Positions 44,402-57,097 of a DNA stretch of 64,000 nt are shown here, piece by piece (the first letter of the stretch is position 1; each line of letters opens with the position of its first letter). Where the stretch lies: contig JAALGY010000008.1 in NCBI GenBank assembly GCA_032358165.1, positions 744,001 through 808,000 on the forward strand, read 5' to 3'. The notes under the pieces were generated by a model. The model had not been told where the DNA came from. It saw only the letters and a list, made by a program, of their open reading frames with translations, and made no database searches. The translations under genes and the position numbers were made by a program. This DNA comes from Diplosphaera chodatii. Lineage: Eukaryota; Chlorophyta; Trebouxiophyceae; Prasiolales; Stichococcaceae.

Positions 44402-47053
44402 CTAGCATTGTCTTTGCTCTCCCGCAGCAGTGACAATGCTGACCACGCTGATCGATTGCAGTTCGGAGTCTGCTGCCCCTGTCACCATGCCGCCTGCCTG
44501 CAGCACTTGTCTGAGCTCTGCCAGTACCGCAGCTGTGAGGACCTCGCCTGGCACAACAGCCGGGATGCCTGGTGGATAGGGGCACAGCAAGTCTGCGGAA
44601 ATCCTGCCGGCAGCCTGACCCCACTGTACCCTGCGCAGTTCATCCCTGGTGGTTTGCGGTCACGTTCGGGCTTGACTGTACATTGAGACCTGTGCTGGTA
44701 GTTTGACGTGCATACACTTGATGCGCTGGACTCATTTGCATACGAGCTGCGCCCACCTCTCAACGGCGGCAAATTGAACGTCCCGTGGCAACATTGCTGC
44801 GACTGGAAGTGCGCTGCACACCTGCACAGCTGCATCTGAGGAGGGCAGCTGCGCTGCTGGCTCAACTGTGCCGCTGAAGTTCTGGCACAGGCCTTCCAGG
44901 GCGGCAGCCAGCCTGCTTGCGTCCTGCATGGTGCTGCCAGCCCCAAATGCTGCCAAAACGAGGCTGGATGTTGCCAGCTCTGTTGCAATGCCCTGCTCTG
45001 TCAGCCACTCTGCGGCCTGGTACCCTGTGCAGCCCACCACTGCGTCGGTCAATAATCGCATCAGATTGGACATGGTACAACTGTGTGACAGACAGTACCA
45101 GGCTGCACGTACTTCAACAAGGCACCCCTCAGAGATGGTTGTAGCATCGCCATGCCTACCCGAGATGCCCAGTGCATTCACGCCTATTGTCAGCTTCAGT
45201 GGGTCCAGGGTTGGCCAGTGGGCTTCAGCATTGCGTCCGGCGCTGAGAACCTGCAGGCCTGCAATCTGCCCAGCAGCCTCCCGTGCAGCGGCTGCAGCTG
45301 CCAGTGCCTCACCAAAGGCGCCAGGTGCTGCAGCAGCTGCCCTTGCAGCATCCAGCGATGCCATCAGCAGGTAGCTGGGACTGGAGCTCTGCAAAGATAT
45401 GGCACCAGAAGACTACCTGAAGTGGGGCCTGCCGGCACTGCTGTCATACTGAGCAAGAACCAGTCGTTGTCTATGGGCGGGATGTGCTGAGCAGACAATG
45501 AAGTCGTGTGGACCGTCTGCGTGAGGAGTCGCTGACCTGCAGGACCTGGAGAATCCGAGAGACGCGGTCTGAAAGATGTGCTGCCTGCCTGCCCTTGACA
45601 TGCAGCATGGACGCCTGTGTGAGCGCTGCCAGCATCTTGTGTGTTGATTGGATCACGATGTCAGCATGCTCGCCATTGCTGCCGGTATCTAGAGCTGCCT
45701 GTGAGATCACAGGATGTAGGTCATGATCTAGCGGGGAGAACAAAGGTATTTGTTCAATCAAGGGTTCCCATGCGGAAGAGGACCTTGCTGCAAACTGCTG
45801 CAGTTGCAGCGCTTACCATAGGGAAGCCGTCGCTGAAGCTGCAGTGTGCGCCATGTGCCTCATCAACGAGCAACATCGCCCCATGGCGATGGCAAGCAGC
45901 CGCCAATGCTGCACACAAAGCACGCCATCAATACGCAGTAAGCGTTGATACGATCGCCAGATGTCATGCCCTGACAAAGCTGGCAGAACCGCAGAGTGTG
46001 CCAGAACAGTGGCAGACGAGGTGGCTGGCACATGACAGTTTTACACCTGGGATATCTGAGGTGGTGCCAAAGTAGGTGGGCGACACGACCAGGGCCGCCT
46101 TGGCGGGCGTGCCAGACTGTGCGGCACGGGCAAAGGCGGCCTCGAGCGCAGCAGGCGTCACGTCCACCGCGATGTCCCAGCCGGGCAGCATGCGGGGTTG
46201 CACCCACTCAGGCCTGCAGCCTGAGGAATGCTGCAGGTGAGCAGGGTTGATCAGTGGCCCACATGACAAGCCCCTGCTGGCGCTGCAGCAGACCATGCAC
46301 AAATGCCGCCCAGCAATCAGCCGGCGGGCGCACCCGCCAGCACCATTGCGGAGACGGCGGACAGGTGGCAGTTGCGAGCCGCAATCAGTGTGTCGCCGGG
46401 GCCGCAGGCAGCGAGGACTGCCGTTTGTATGCCGGCGGTGCTGCCGTTCACCAGAAACCAGGTGCGGTCGGCGCCGAACGCATCTGCGGCTAGAGACTGA
46501 GCCTCTGCAATAGGCCCCGATGGCGATGACAGGTAATCCAAACCTGTTTCAAGCATCCAACAGCTGGTAAACATCACTTGTTGTTGACAGTAGCGTGACC
46601 ATCCCCGAGGCAGATGGCATTGCTCAGCTCAGCCTGCTGTGTGCGCTGCACCTACATGTCAACCGCATGCCTGCGCTGACCTGGCAACTCTGTCAGATCG
46701 TAGCGGAAGACGTCCTCGCCAAAGGCCTGTCGCAACCGTGGGTGAGATCCAACGCCTCGCTTGTGGCCAGGGATGTGCAGCGGCACTTCGACCACACGGT
46801 TTGCCACGGTGGCCACGGCGTCCAGCAGCGGGGTTGCCGTCTGATCGCATGCACCGTGTGGCACCGCAGCCATGCAGCTGGCATTGACATGAGCAGGTCT
46901 GTGGCTGCTCTGCGCTGTTCTGCTAATGAGATGTCCGCCGTAGCTGCTGCGGTTTGCCGCTGCACGCCGCATTGGCGTCCATATCTGTGCCTGCGCAGCC
47001 CGCTGCTGAGCGATGGGACCCCATTCGAGATGCTCGCACAGTGCGGTCAGCAT
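44402..47053 (-). CDS. Orn/Lys/Arg decarboxylase, fold-type I PLP enzyme
   Basis: Eight exons (46681-47053 or 46873, 46334-46543, 46047-46220, 45817-45908, 45546-45698, 45160-45388, 44744-45024, 44402-44614) join in phase to 514 aa from the ATG at 46873, or 574 aa from 47053; the longer form would add a Ser/Arg-rich possible plastid transit peptide. Motifs of the major decarboxylase domain: PLHIPGHKRGVG, FRYDLTELPGLDYL, SPSGPIAEAQSLAADAFGA, FLVNGSTAGIQ, CGPGDTLIAARNCH, LVVSPTYFG, LLVDEAHGAH (PLP Asp), and QSTHKMLAALTQASML with the PLP Lys. The C-terminal domain has LLCPYPPGIPAVVPGE. This is the bacterial-type family found in plastid-bearing eukaryotes; arginine, ornithine or lysine as substrate cannot be decided. 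Diverges from eIF3a. Confidence 0.9.
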
Positions 47054-47332
47054 TCTCGCATCACTCCCTGGATCTTGGATGAGCACTGAGGCTGCGGGTC
47101 GCTGCGATGGTGGACTGATTGCTCGGCATGCAGGTGTGTGGTGCCCCAGGGCGGCAGTGGTCATAAATGGGAGAGGCCAAGGGGCGTAAAGAGAACCATT
47201 CGCAGAGGCCACACCGCCGACGGCTTGGGCGCCCTCTTGCGCGTCTGCGCCGCGAGGCCACCGCTGCGCTCACACTCTAGTGCACCAGCGACACCCTCTG
47301 CTGCGGAGGGCGTCGCGGCGGTTGCTGCAGCC

Positions 47333-50300
47333 ATGATGAATCGGGGAAACTATCGCGGGGCTCCTGCCTTTGCGAAGCCGGAGAATGCGCTCAAGCGGGC
47401 GGAGGAGCTCATCGCCGTGGGCCAGTCGCACGCCGCGCTGCAGGCGCTGCACGATGTGATCACCAGCAAGCGCCATCGCACGTGGCAGAAGGTTCTGGAG
47501 ACCATCATGTTCAAGTACGTGGACCTGTGCGTGGAGCTGAAGAAGGGGCGCTACGCCAAGGACGGCCTGATCCACTACCGCAACGTGTGCCAGCAAGTCA
47601 ACGTGGCTTCGCTGGAGGAGGTCATCAAGTACTTCATCCAGACGGCTACCGGCCGCGCCGAGGCAGCCACCGCGTCTGCAGAGACCGCTGAGCTGGATGT
47701 AAAGGACCTGGATGAGGCGACCAGCCCGGAGGACCTCATGCTGGGCTTCGTCAGCAGCGAGAAGGGCAAGGACCGCACGGACCGGGAGCTGGTGACGCCC
47801 TGGTTCAAGTTCCTGTGGGAGACGTACCGCACGACGCTGGACATCCTGCGCAACAACAGCCGCCTGGAGGCGCTGTACGCCATGACGGCCGGCAAGGCGT
47901 TCCAGTTCTGCGTCACCTACAAGCGCACCACCGAGTTCCGGCGCCTGTGCGACACGCTGCGCAACCACCTGGCCAACCTCAACAAGTGCGGCCTCCATAT
48001 GGCAGTCCTCCGCACATGCAGTCAGGCTAAGCTCGCATACGATGGTGCAGCTCGGTCTGTGCATGCAGCATGGCTAGCAGGATGTTGACCCACTAGCCGT
48101 GAAACTTAGGTACCGCGAGCAGCGCGACCGGCCAGACCTGACCAACCCAGAGACGCTGCAGCTGTACCTGGAGACACGGTTTGATCAGCTGAAGGTGCGC
48201 CTCTGCTGGCTCACAGGACTGACCACACACAGCAATCAAGCAGACACCACTGTACGTGCTGCAGTTTTCGTTTGCCCGTCGGCAGAGGGAACCTCCAATA
48301 TGCCTGGCTCTGTCAGGCACAGATGCTGAGCGGCTCACTGCTGCTGCATGCAGACGGCCTGCGACCTGGAGCTGTGGCAGGAGGCATTCCGCAGCGTGGA
48401 GGACATCCAGGGGCTCATGGCGCTGGGCAAGAAGACGCCCAAGCCGCAGCTAATGGCCATCTACTATGCGCGCCTCACCCGCATCTTCACCGTGTCAGGC
48501 TCCCACCTGTACAATGGCTACGCCTGGTGCGCATTGTCCAGCAGGGCCACGCTCATACTTATTCATGCGTCATCTGTTTGCACTGATATTGTACATATGC
48601 TGAGGGTGCACCCACTTCTGAACGACACATACAGCAAACGCCTGAACCTGGCCCAACACCCTGTGTCAGGTACAAGCTGTTCAACCTGGCGCGTGGGTAC
48701 AACAAGAACCTGACGCCGGCTGACGTGAGCGGCATGGCGTCGTGCGTGCTGCTGTCGGCGCTGGCCATCCCGCCGTACGACAAGGCGTCCGGCGCCATGA
48801 CGGACGCGCAAACCGAGCTGGAGCACGAGCGCTCCGTGCGGATGGCCGCCATCCTGGGCTTCTCCGTGGTGCGTGCAGGTTTGCATGAACGCACGTGTTC
48901 ATGTGCAAAGGACAGCCATGTGCTTGTGTTGCTGGGCATTGCTAGTCGAAGGAACACAGTCTCAGGTTGTGTGCCAGCAAGCGGCAAGTCGATGGTTGTG
49001 GCATGCAGGATGCGAAGCAGGGCGTGCGCAACTTGCTGTCGCGGCACTCGCTGCTGGCGGAGCTGCAGGCCAAGGGCGTGCTCAACATCATCCCGCAGGT
49101 GCCTGCTGAACATCGACGCTGTCTGGGCAGTTCAGCATGCTTTTGTATGTTTATTTGCAATTGCATGTGCGAAAGCTTGAGGCCTCGGGGCTGGCAGAAC
49201 GCAGCCGCATGCTGATGCCTCGTGAGCTGGCATCCATCGCAGGAGGTGAAGGACGTCTTCCACCTGTTGGAGGCGGACTTCAACCCGCTGGAGCTGTGCA
49301 CCAAGCTGGCGCCGCTGCTGGAGAAGCTGCCGGCCCTCAACGCCCAGGTCTGCAGCAGCCGGACCTGGCGTTGAGGCTTGAGATAGTGAAATACTGGCTT
49401 TGGTTCTTCACGAGCATCGCCTGGCTCATTCACTTCCCAGCATAGGTGGTCCTTCAGTTCCGCTATCAGTAGGCCTGCTGAGCATCGTGGCTGTCTGCTC
49501 CTCGCAGCTGTCCTCCTCAGCGCCGGTGCAGACGGCGGACCTCGCGCTGTACCGCCCCGCGCTGCAGCGCGTCGCCATCACCAAGATGCTGCAGCAGCTG
49601 TCCCAGGTACGACTTGCATCCACCCGCCAATCTGGCGAAAGCTCGTTTGTGCCCATGCCGCCCCGGCCCTTTCATGTGGCAGGCTTGTGCGCGCCGTGGC
49701 TGCGATGATGCGGATGTTAATTTCGGAATGAGGCAGCCACGATACATCCGTGCGAGCGCACGACACTCTGCTGCTGATGCTTTGCGTGTTCTGTTGAAGG
49801 TGTACTCGGTGATGCGGCTGGACAACCTGGCGAAGTTGGTGCCCTTTGCATCGCTGGGCGAGATTGAGACGATCATTGTGGACGCCATCCGCCACGGTGA
49901 GCCCCTTCACATGCCATTGGAACCCCAGCCACCTGCATGCGCGTCTTGCATATGCTGCTGCTGCAACGGCCAGAGCACAGGTCTAGCATTGGTCACGCTA
50001 TTGACAGTATGGCAGGCAGCAGGTCTGACAGCTAGCTCGGTCATGTGCTCCAGGGTTCCTGATGGTGCGCCTGGACCACCGGGCGGGCACGCTGCGCTTC
50101 GGCGCCCCGAGCCTCGAGTCGGACCGCATGCGGGACCACATCGCGCAGCTGGCGCGCCGCCTGTCCACCGCGCAGCGCATGATCCAGCCGACCGCCGAGC
50201 CCGACGTGGAGCAGCGCCGCATCGCGGTGAGTCGGCCATCGCATGCTGGATGCTCTGCTGTCGAATTGGGCAGCCACAACCATCTTCACCCCACGAGCTG

Positions 50301-53300
50301 CACACGTCAAACTTGGCAGCCGGCACTGGCATGTACTGCATGGCGGCAGGCTGAGGGACCTGTCTCCGTGCAATGCAGCTGGCGCGGGCGGCGGTGGAGA
50401 GCGCGGACCGCGACAACAAGCGGGCGCTGGCGCGCAAGGTGGTGATCGAGGAGCGCAAGGAGAAGGCGGAGCGGGCGGCGCTGGCGGCGGAGCAGGAGGA
50501 GGCCGACCGCCGCCTGTTGCAGCAGCGCATCAACGACTCGGTGGAGGAGCAGCGCCGCAAGGACGAGATGTGCGTCCTTGGTGGCACTGCTGTTCAGCGT
50601 GTGCTGTGAAGTGGCGGTCATGCCTGCGAGAGCACCAGCCAGCTGCTGAACCTGCTCGACTGCTGAGGAAGCGCACGCTGTGCTGCAGATACATGGCAAG
50701 AACCTGCCATATGTTGCTGATGCAATCAGTTTTTTGCTGCGATCATGTTGTGCTGCTGTACGATTGCATCTGCACAACATTCGCGCAGGCTGAAGCGCGA
50801 GACGGAGCGCATCAAGCGGGAGATTGAGCAGCGGGAGATGGAGGAGGCGCTCGCCCTGGTCAAGGCGTCCGGCAAGGGCAAGGGCGTCAAGATCAAAGTG
50901 CGCGCTGATCACTTCATGCGGTCATCTGTCAACCTCCACAGCTCTGTTTCAGCTGTGCTACAGATGGTCATCTAATGCTGCACGTCACCTGCAGTGCTGC
51001 TGTGTTCTTTAGTATCAATTCGGCAGTTTAGATTGCAGCCGATCGCATCCACTCATACCAGGATGGATGCCCCTGCTCTGGGTGGTGCGTGCCGTGCATC
51101 TGTTGCTGTTGACATATGGTGCATGTGCCGGCAGGAGGGCGAGAAGCTGGACAAGGAGGCGCTGATGCGGGAGGCCATCTCCGGGCAGATGAAGGAGCGC
51201 CAGGACCTGGAGCGCAAGCTGCAGACGCAGGTGCGGCTCGTACTTTGTTCATGCTCAGGGACATCCAGCTGTGAGTCTACCATCGAGTTGCCTTTCTGGC
51301 TACCAAATGCCACGGGCACTGCCCCAGGCTGCTGATGCGTGACTCAGGTCGTCCCTTCCATTGATGCACATAAGTCCGAACTACGCCTGCCGATGGCGAC
51401 CCTTTAGCCGTGGTGCGTGTGCAGGCGCGGCGGCAGGACCACCTGGAGCGGGCGCGCCGGGAGGAGGAGGCGCCCCTGCTCACCGCCGCCTACGACCAGC
51501 GCCTGCAGGTCTGCCTGGCCCCCAATCCCAGGGGCACTGCAGTACAGGACATCAAAACACAACACAGTGTAACCTGACACGCATGCTCATGTGCTGTGTG
51601 CACTAGCAGGCGGGGTGCCAGTTGTATGTGGCTGGCGTTGCTCCGAGGCGCTGCTGACATGTGTGCACGTGTGTGCAACAGGAGGACGAGCTGCGGCACA
51701 AGGCGGCGATGGAGGAGCGCGAGCGGCAGCACCGTGCCGAGTGGGAGGCGGCCGTCTCCGAGAAGCAGCGCCTGGCGGTCATGCGCTCCGACGAGGCCAG
51801 CTTCCGCAAGTCCATCATGGACCGCCGCGCCGCCGAGTTCGAGGCCCTGGCGGTGCGTTGCACGTTTCTTGTCCGTGTGCTCTATTGTATAGACATGCAC
51901 CCTGTGCCACCTGCGTGGCGCCAGGCGGACATGCCAGGTCGTGTTGCTGCACAGCTGGCTACATCGCTGGTGGTCAGATGCTTTGGATCGGCGCTGCAGG
52001 CGGCCCGTGAGGAGCGGATCGAGGAGAAGAAGGCGATGCTGAAGCAGCAGCGGGAGTTCAACCGCAAGAAGGAGTACGCCCGCCAGTGCCGCGTCAAGGT
52101 GAGCAGTTGCCATGCAGTAGGGCTGCATGAACCTGATGGCCGCCTTCAGCCACCAACATGTCACTCACCTCTCCTACAGCTGTTCAGCATGCCGCAGCAT
52201 GGTGCCGAGCACTTACAGGGTTGAGCATCACCGCAGACCTGCTGTCTTCCCCACCCCTCCTGCAATCTGCCTGCCCCTGAGCGCCTTCCCGCGGTACACA
52301 GGTGGAGGAGATGCGGCGGCTGGCGGAGGAGGCGGAGCTGGCGCGCATCGCGGAGCAAGAGGCGCGGGAGGAGGCGGAGCGGCAGCGCAAGATGCAGGAG
52401 GCGGCTGCCAAGCAGAAGGCGCGCGAGGAGGAGATCGAGCGCCGGGTGAGGCTTCGACGCTTGTTGGCTGCAGCGTACTGCTGCACAGTGAGCCGTGCTC
52501 CGCTGCTTCATGAACGCCGCACAGGTCGACATAGCTGCTGCACTGTTTGAAGCCACATCCGGTTGGACCCTCCTCAGCTGGGGCCATCGAACCTGGCTGC
52601 TGAGGCGTGTGTGCAGACACCACAGTCTTCAAGCGTTTGGTTGCTGTGCCAGGCTGCGGAGCACCGCGCGAAGCTGCTTGCGGAGCCGCCCCAGCGCGAG
52701 CGCGAGCCCGTCATCGGCACCGCCTTCAAGCCGTCCTCCGGCGCAGCAGCAGCAGCCGAGCCGGCGGCGGCGCGCCGCCCGGGCGCCTTTGTGCCCCGCG
52801 CCCTCCGGGGCGACGCCCCCCCTGCAGCGGCCGCGCCCGCCGCCGAGGAGCGCGACAACTGGTCCCGCCGCGAAACGCCGGCTCCGGTGCGTGCTGTCAG
52901 CGACACGCTGCCTCACAGGAAGTGTGCAGTGGCGCACGGCCACACGTCGCGCAGTCTCAAAGCATTCGAGGTACCATTGTTTGCTGCGTCCTGTGTGCCC
53001 GCGCGGCGCAGTCACCTGTGTTGCCCCGGCTCCTCGTCGCAGGCGCGCGAGGCTCCAGCGGCCCGCGAGTCGGAGGAGCGCCCCGGCAGCACCTGGCGCC
53101 CGTCCCGGCCGCGCGGGGACGCGCCCCCACCGGTATGCACCCACATGCTGCCACCTCCAGCTGCACGCACACACTGACCCGACTGCAAGTGGCAGTTGCA
53201 TGGCCGGTCTGCGTGCTCCTTGATCCTGCGCACCGCATGCGGCACCCTGTGCAGTAGTTGGCGGTATGCCGACAGGATCTGGTTGTGGTGTGCCAGGCCC

Positions 53301-53723
53301 GTGAGGAGCGGCCGCCGGCGCGCGAGGGCGGCGGCGGCGGCGCCTGGGCCCCCCGCAGCCGCACCTCCGATGCGCCGCCCGCCCGCGATGGCCCGCCCCG
53401 CTCCTCCGCCTTCGGGCCGTCCCGCCGCGACGAGGGGGCCCCGCCGCCCCGCGAGGTGCGTGACGTGCACTCAACGAGGCGTGCACGGCCCAGCAGTCGC
53501 TCACCACCTACTGTGCCTTGCTGTCACCTGCTCGATGCTCCGCTGCTGTGTCGTCGAAGACGTCAGGTGCAGCGATATGTGCTGGCTGGCTTTGCAACTC
53601 ATGCCATGTTCGCTGCAGGGTGGAGGCGACCGCTGGCAGCCGCGCCGTGGCGGCGAGCGGAGCGAGCGTGAGAGAGCACCTGCAGCACCGCCGCCGGCAC
53701 CGCGCGGCGGCAGCCGCTGGTAG
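47333..53723 (+). CDS. EIF3A: Translation initiation factor eIF3 subunit a
   Basis: Large scaffold subunit of eIF3, which binds the 40S ribosome. About 20 exons; the first is 47333-47985 and starts [21 protein letters not shown]-terminal helical repeats and the PCI domain follow in order: [116 protein letters not shown], and [18 protein letters not shown]. After the PCI domain comes a long charged coiled coil ([60 protein letters not shown]) as in plant and animal eIF3a. The C-terminal Arg/Glu/Pro/Gly-rich tail ends [10 protein letters not shown]. All donors checked are GT. TGTAA at 54138. Confidence 0.93.
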
Positions 53724-54137
53724 GCTGCAGGACCCTCGGGCTGCTGGCGGCAAGCGTGACGGATATCCGTTGCGCTTGGTGGCAGCAGCACTTCAGGGCG
53801 CAGGGCAGCGCCTGGTGGTGCTGAAGGGCTGCTGACGTCCCGGAGTCTGCCAGGCTCTGTGGCAGCCAGTGGCGCTCTCTCTCCCAGCAGCAGGCGGACT
53901 TCTGTAGTCCCACCGCTGTGCATTGCTTTGTGTGCAGACTTACACAGCGCAGCACCTTTGTGTCGCAGTGATGTGTGCGAAAGAAAGAACAGCTTTGGCC
54001 AGCTGCAGCGCGATGGCCAGGTCTGCTGCGCATGGCCGCCTGCAGCTGGCTGGTAGCACGCTGGGGGTGTTCGCGTGGCTCGTCGGGGTCCTCGAGTGCT
54101 ACAGGCTGCCACCGCATGCATGCTGATTATTATTGCA

Positions 54138-54142
54138 TGTAA
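54138..54142 (+). terminator. Poly(A) signal TGTAA for eIF3a
   Basis: TGTAA 415 bases after the eIF3a stop in a locally AT-rich stretch. The remaining 53724-54480 is the eIF3a 3' flank and the promoter of the kinase gene. Confidence 0.4.
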
Positions 54143-54455
54143 TCAATTCACATATCCAGTTGTTTTCCCACTACTCCAGCCTGGTTTGCCGCACACCGTA
54201 CCCACAGTGGCCGCCATGCCTGACTGCCAGCACTATCCCTTGCCACCACAGGTGCATGCATGCACGTCCGGTGATGTCGATGCAGCAGTGATTGCACCGC
54301 ACCGATTGTAGGGATCAGCACCACTGGGGCTGCGTGGCCGGCTGTCGTGCCGGAGCATGCCATTGCCGCGAACCACGTGCGCCCGTCCCTGGCCAGGAAG
54401 CTGATTCAGCGGCAGCTCCTGGCAGCAGTGCGTCGTCAGCCGGATGTGGCACGCA

Positions 54456-54463
54456 AAACCCTA
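54456..54463 (+). promoter_or_regulatory. Telo-box-like AAACCCTA just upstream of the kinase ATG
   Basis: AAACCCTA 17 bases before the proposed start codon at 54481. The same octamer occurs in the bidirectional LHC promoter at 26783. Telo-boxes are known plant promoter elements; activity here is inferred. Confidence 0.3.
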
Positions 54464-54480
54464 GTGGGATCCTGGCCACC

Positions 54481-56271
54481 ATGCGGCTCCCGCTGCCTGC
54501 ACACAATACGCGTGTACCACTCAGCCGGCCCACCACCCACCCCTCTCAACGGCTTATTCACTTTGTCACAGTCCGGCCGGGCAAGACTAGCGGCTGGGCT
54601 GGCCTGAGTCCGTCCCCTTTTGGCGTGGCTGGCTCGGGTGAAAAAGCGCTCAAGCTCGCGCGGAATAGCCACCCCAGCGCCTGCCCAGCACCAGCCCAGG
54701 CCCGCCGAGCCATGCTGGCGTCCTCAGGACCCTCAGCATGCGCCGGCAGCCCGGAGCACCGCCAGCGCAGCCCCCAGGCGGGACGTACCCCTACCCTCGC
54801 ACTGCAGCCGAACCTCAGTCTGGCACAACAGCACGGCGCCCGCGGCCAGTCTCGCAGCCTCTTGCAGCGGAAAAGCTTCTCAGCTCGGCACATTGACGGC
54901 CTGCTGCCGGCGCCGCTGGTAGTCCGCGTGCGGGGAGGCCCCTCAGGCGTTACAGCCCAAGCACATCAGCACCGCGTATGCAGCGCGACAGCGGCGCACA
55001 CGGCGCCGCTGCGGCCAGCGCATGCGCCCGCTGCGGCGCCAGCGCACGGCTCAGAGCTGGGCCTGCCCACCAACTTCGGGGAGCGCTTTGCAGAGGGCGC
55101 GCTGCTGGGCGTCGGCAGCTTCGGCACCGTACACCTAGCCACCTGCCGCACCACCGGCCGCGAGGTGGCCGTCAAGAAGCTGCGCAAGGACTTGCCCCGC
55201 GGCCTGCACCTCACCCGCGGCACCGGCAGGATCAGCCGGCAGAAGCTGCTGAAGCGCCTGCGGCGAGAGATTGACACACTGCGCGCGCTGGACGGCTGCG
55301 CGAGCTCCATCGCCTTTGAGGGGGCGTTCGAGACAGACGGGCATGTGTACCTTGTCATGGAGGTCTGCCATGGCGGCGACCTGGAGACGCTCCTCAAGGC
55401 GTGCGGCGCGCTGGGCGAGCGGCACGCGGCGATGGCGGTGTGGGAGGTGCTGCGCCTGCTCCGCGCCTGCCACTCCGCCGGCATCCTGCACGGCGACATC
55501 AAGCCCAGCAACTTCCTGCTGGCGCCCGGCAACCCGCTGTGCCCAGTGCCGCTGCCGCCAGCGGCTGCTGGCCGTGGCAAGGACACCGCAGCAGCACCGC
55601 ACCGTCGCGACATCGCCGCCGAGCTGGCCGCCAGCGCGGCCCTCGGCAGTGCGCCACCCACCTCAGCAGCACAGACAGCCCAGGCGCCCTTCTGCCCCCT
55701 GCCATTTGCGGACGCCACAGCCAGCGACCTGCGCGTCCCCTACGCCGGCGGCTGGCTGAAGGGCGTCGACTTCGGCTGCTCCAATGAGGCGCCCCCCGGC
55801 GTGCCCGTCACCAAGATGACCGGCACCCCCGCCTTCATGGCGCCCGAGGTCTTTGCGCGCAGCTTCGGCACGCAGGCCGACATGTGGAGCCTCGGCATGC
55901 TTGCCTACCAGATGCTGTCCGACAGGCTGCCCTTCTGGCAGAGCGAGGACGACATGCGGGTGACGTCCATGACGGATGTGCGCTCCGCCGTGGACGAGCC
56001 CATCCCCCTGGACTACGGGCCCTGGCTGCGCGCCTCGCCCCAGTGCCGCTCCTTCGTCAGCAGCCTGCTGCAGCACGACCCACAGCAGCGGCTGACGGCA
56101 GAGCAGGCGGCCGCGCACCCCTGGTTCGCGCTGCACGGCATCCCCGACCAGGTGGCGCCGGCCAGCCCAGCGGTCGTGCAGAGCAACATCCTGCCGGCAG
56201 AGGACATGGCGGCGCGTGCGGTGCTGCGGCGGTCCCCATCATCTGGAGACTTTGCACAGCAGGCGGCGTGA
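54481..56271 (+). CDS. Intronless Ser/Thr protein kinase with long insert before DFG
   Basis: A single exon of 596 codons from the ATG at 54481; upstream the frame stays open but has no ATG. The N-terminal 195 residues are Ser/Pro/Arg/Ala-rich and could be a plastid transit peptide or disordered tail. The kinase domain has all key parts: GVGSFGTVHLA (Gly loop), EVAVKKL (Lys), LRREIDTLRAL (helix-C Glu), YLVMEVCHGGDLETLL, catalytic loop ILHGDIKPSNFLL (HGD instead of HRD), VDFGCS (DFG), GTPAFMAPEVFAR (APE) and DMWSLGMLAYQML. About 80 Ala/Pro-rich residues are inserted between the catalytic loop and DFG, where 8-10 is normal. The CAMK/CDPK-like body carries no EF hands. The substrate is unknown. 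It stands between intron-rich genes, which suggests retroposition or intron loss. Confidence 0.85.
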   Translation: MRLPLPAHNTRVPLSRPTTHPSQRLIHFVTVRPGKTSGWAGLSPSPFGVAGSGEKALKLARNSHPSACPAPAQARRAMLASSGPSACAGSPEHRQRSPQAGRTPTLALQPNLSLAQQHGARGQSRSLLQRKSFSARHIDGLLPAPLVVRVRGGPSGVTAQAHQHRVCSATAAHTAPLRPAHAPAAAPAHGSELGLPTNFGERFAEGALLGVGSFGTVHLATCRTTGREVAVKKLRKDLPRGLHLTRGTGRISRQKLLKRLRREIDTLRALDGCASSIAFEGAFETDGHVYLVMEVCHGGDLETLLKACGALGERHAAMAVWEVLRLLRACHSAGILHGDIKPSNFLLAPGNPLCPVPLPPAAAGRGKDTAAAPHRRDIAAELAASAALGSAPPTSAAQTAQAPFCPLPFADATASDLRVPYAGGWLKGVDFGCSNEAPPGVPVTKMTGTPAFMAPEVFARSFGTQADMWSLGMLAYQMLSDRLPFWQSEDDMRVTSMTDVRSAVDEPIPLDYGPWLRASPQCRSFVSSLLQHDPQQRLTAEQAAAHPWFALHGIPDQVAPASPAVVQSNILPAEDMAARAVLRRSPSSGDFAQQAA

Positions 56272-57097
56272 CGGGCAGCGCAGGATGGCGCGTGCCAGTC
56301 ACCAAATCCCCCTGCAGAAGCGGCCGCAGGCGAATGTATACGAGCAGAGAGTGTGGGCTAGGAAGGCGAGGCGACAGGACGCAACATCACCGACAGGCGA
56401 AATCAATTGGACCGTTTTTGGGGCGGGCAGCAGCAGGTGCTGCCTGACCGCCGTGTGTACTGCAATTGATTGGGAATCAGCAGCAGCAATTGCCGGGATG
56501 GCAAGCTGCTACAGCAAGGAGTTTTGAGAGGGCTTGGACAGCGAGAGGATATGCGAAAGGGTTGGGTGGTGTAGCCGGCAGCGCCTCAATATGTTGCCCT
56601 GTTTTTGGGCTGCGCGGTGCACCACTCGTAAGGGAGCCTCAATGGGCCTGATCCGTCGCTTGGTGGCGGCAGGCGCCAAGTACATGGGGCTTCACTTTGC
56701 ACGTCTCTGTGCGGCATGCAGCCAAGGGCACTGGCTGGCATGTCAGCTTTCGGGTCTCGGTATCACTTCAACAGTATATTTGGGTTGGCACGTTTCTGGG
56801 TCTGCGGCGCCTCAAACTCTGAGGGTCGCAGCCAATTTCGGTGATATGAGAAGGATAATTTGATGCATGAGCCAGCCGCCATATGCAGCTATCATCTTTC
56901 AGCGTTATCTTGCATTGCATTGGGTTCGTCAGCTGTTCGATACCACTTGCACAGGCCAACATGTAAAGCAGGAGTCTTGACAACTGAACACTCCGTTTGA
57001 GGCGCCAGACGCCGAAAATGCACCCAGACCCTCCATGCTCTGCACGTCTGCCACTTTGCAGGCATTAGACAGTCACTCACTCAAAACAACGTTGATG
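56272..57097. other. Convergent 3' flanks of kinase and HISN3 genes
   Basis: 826 bases without a supported exon. TGTAA occurs at 56962-56966, rather far from the kinase stop. No repeat or RNA gene was recognised. Confidence 0.45.
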
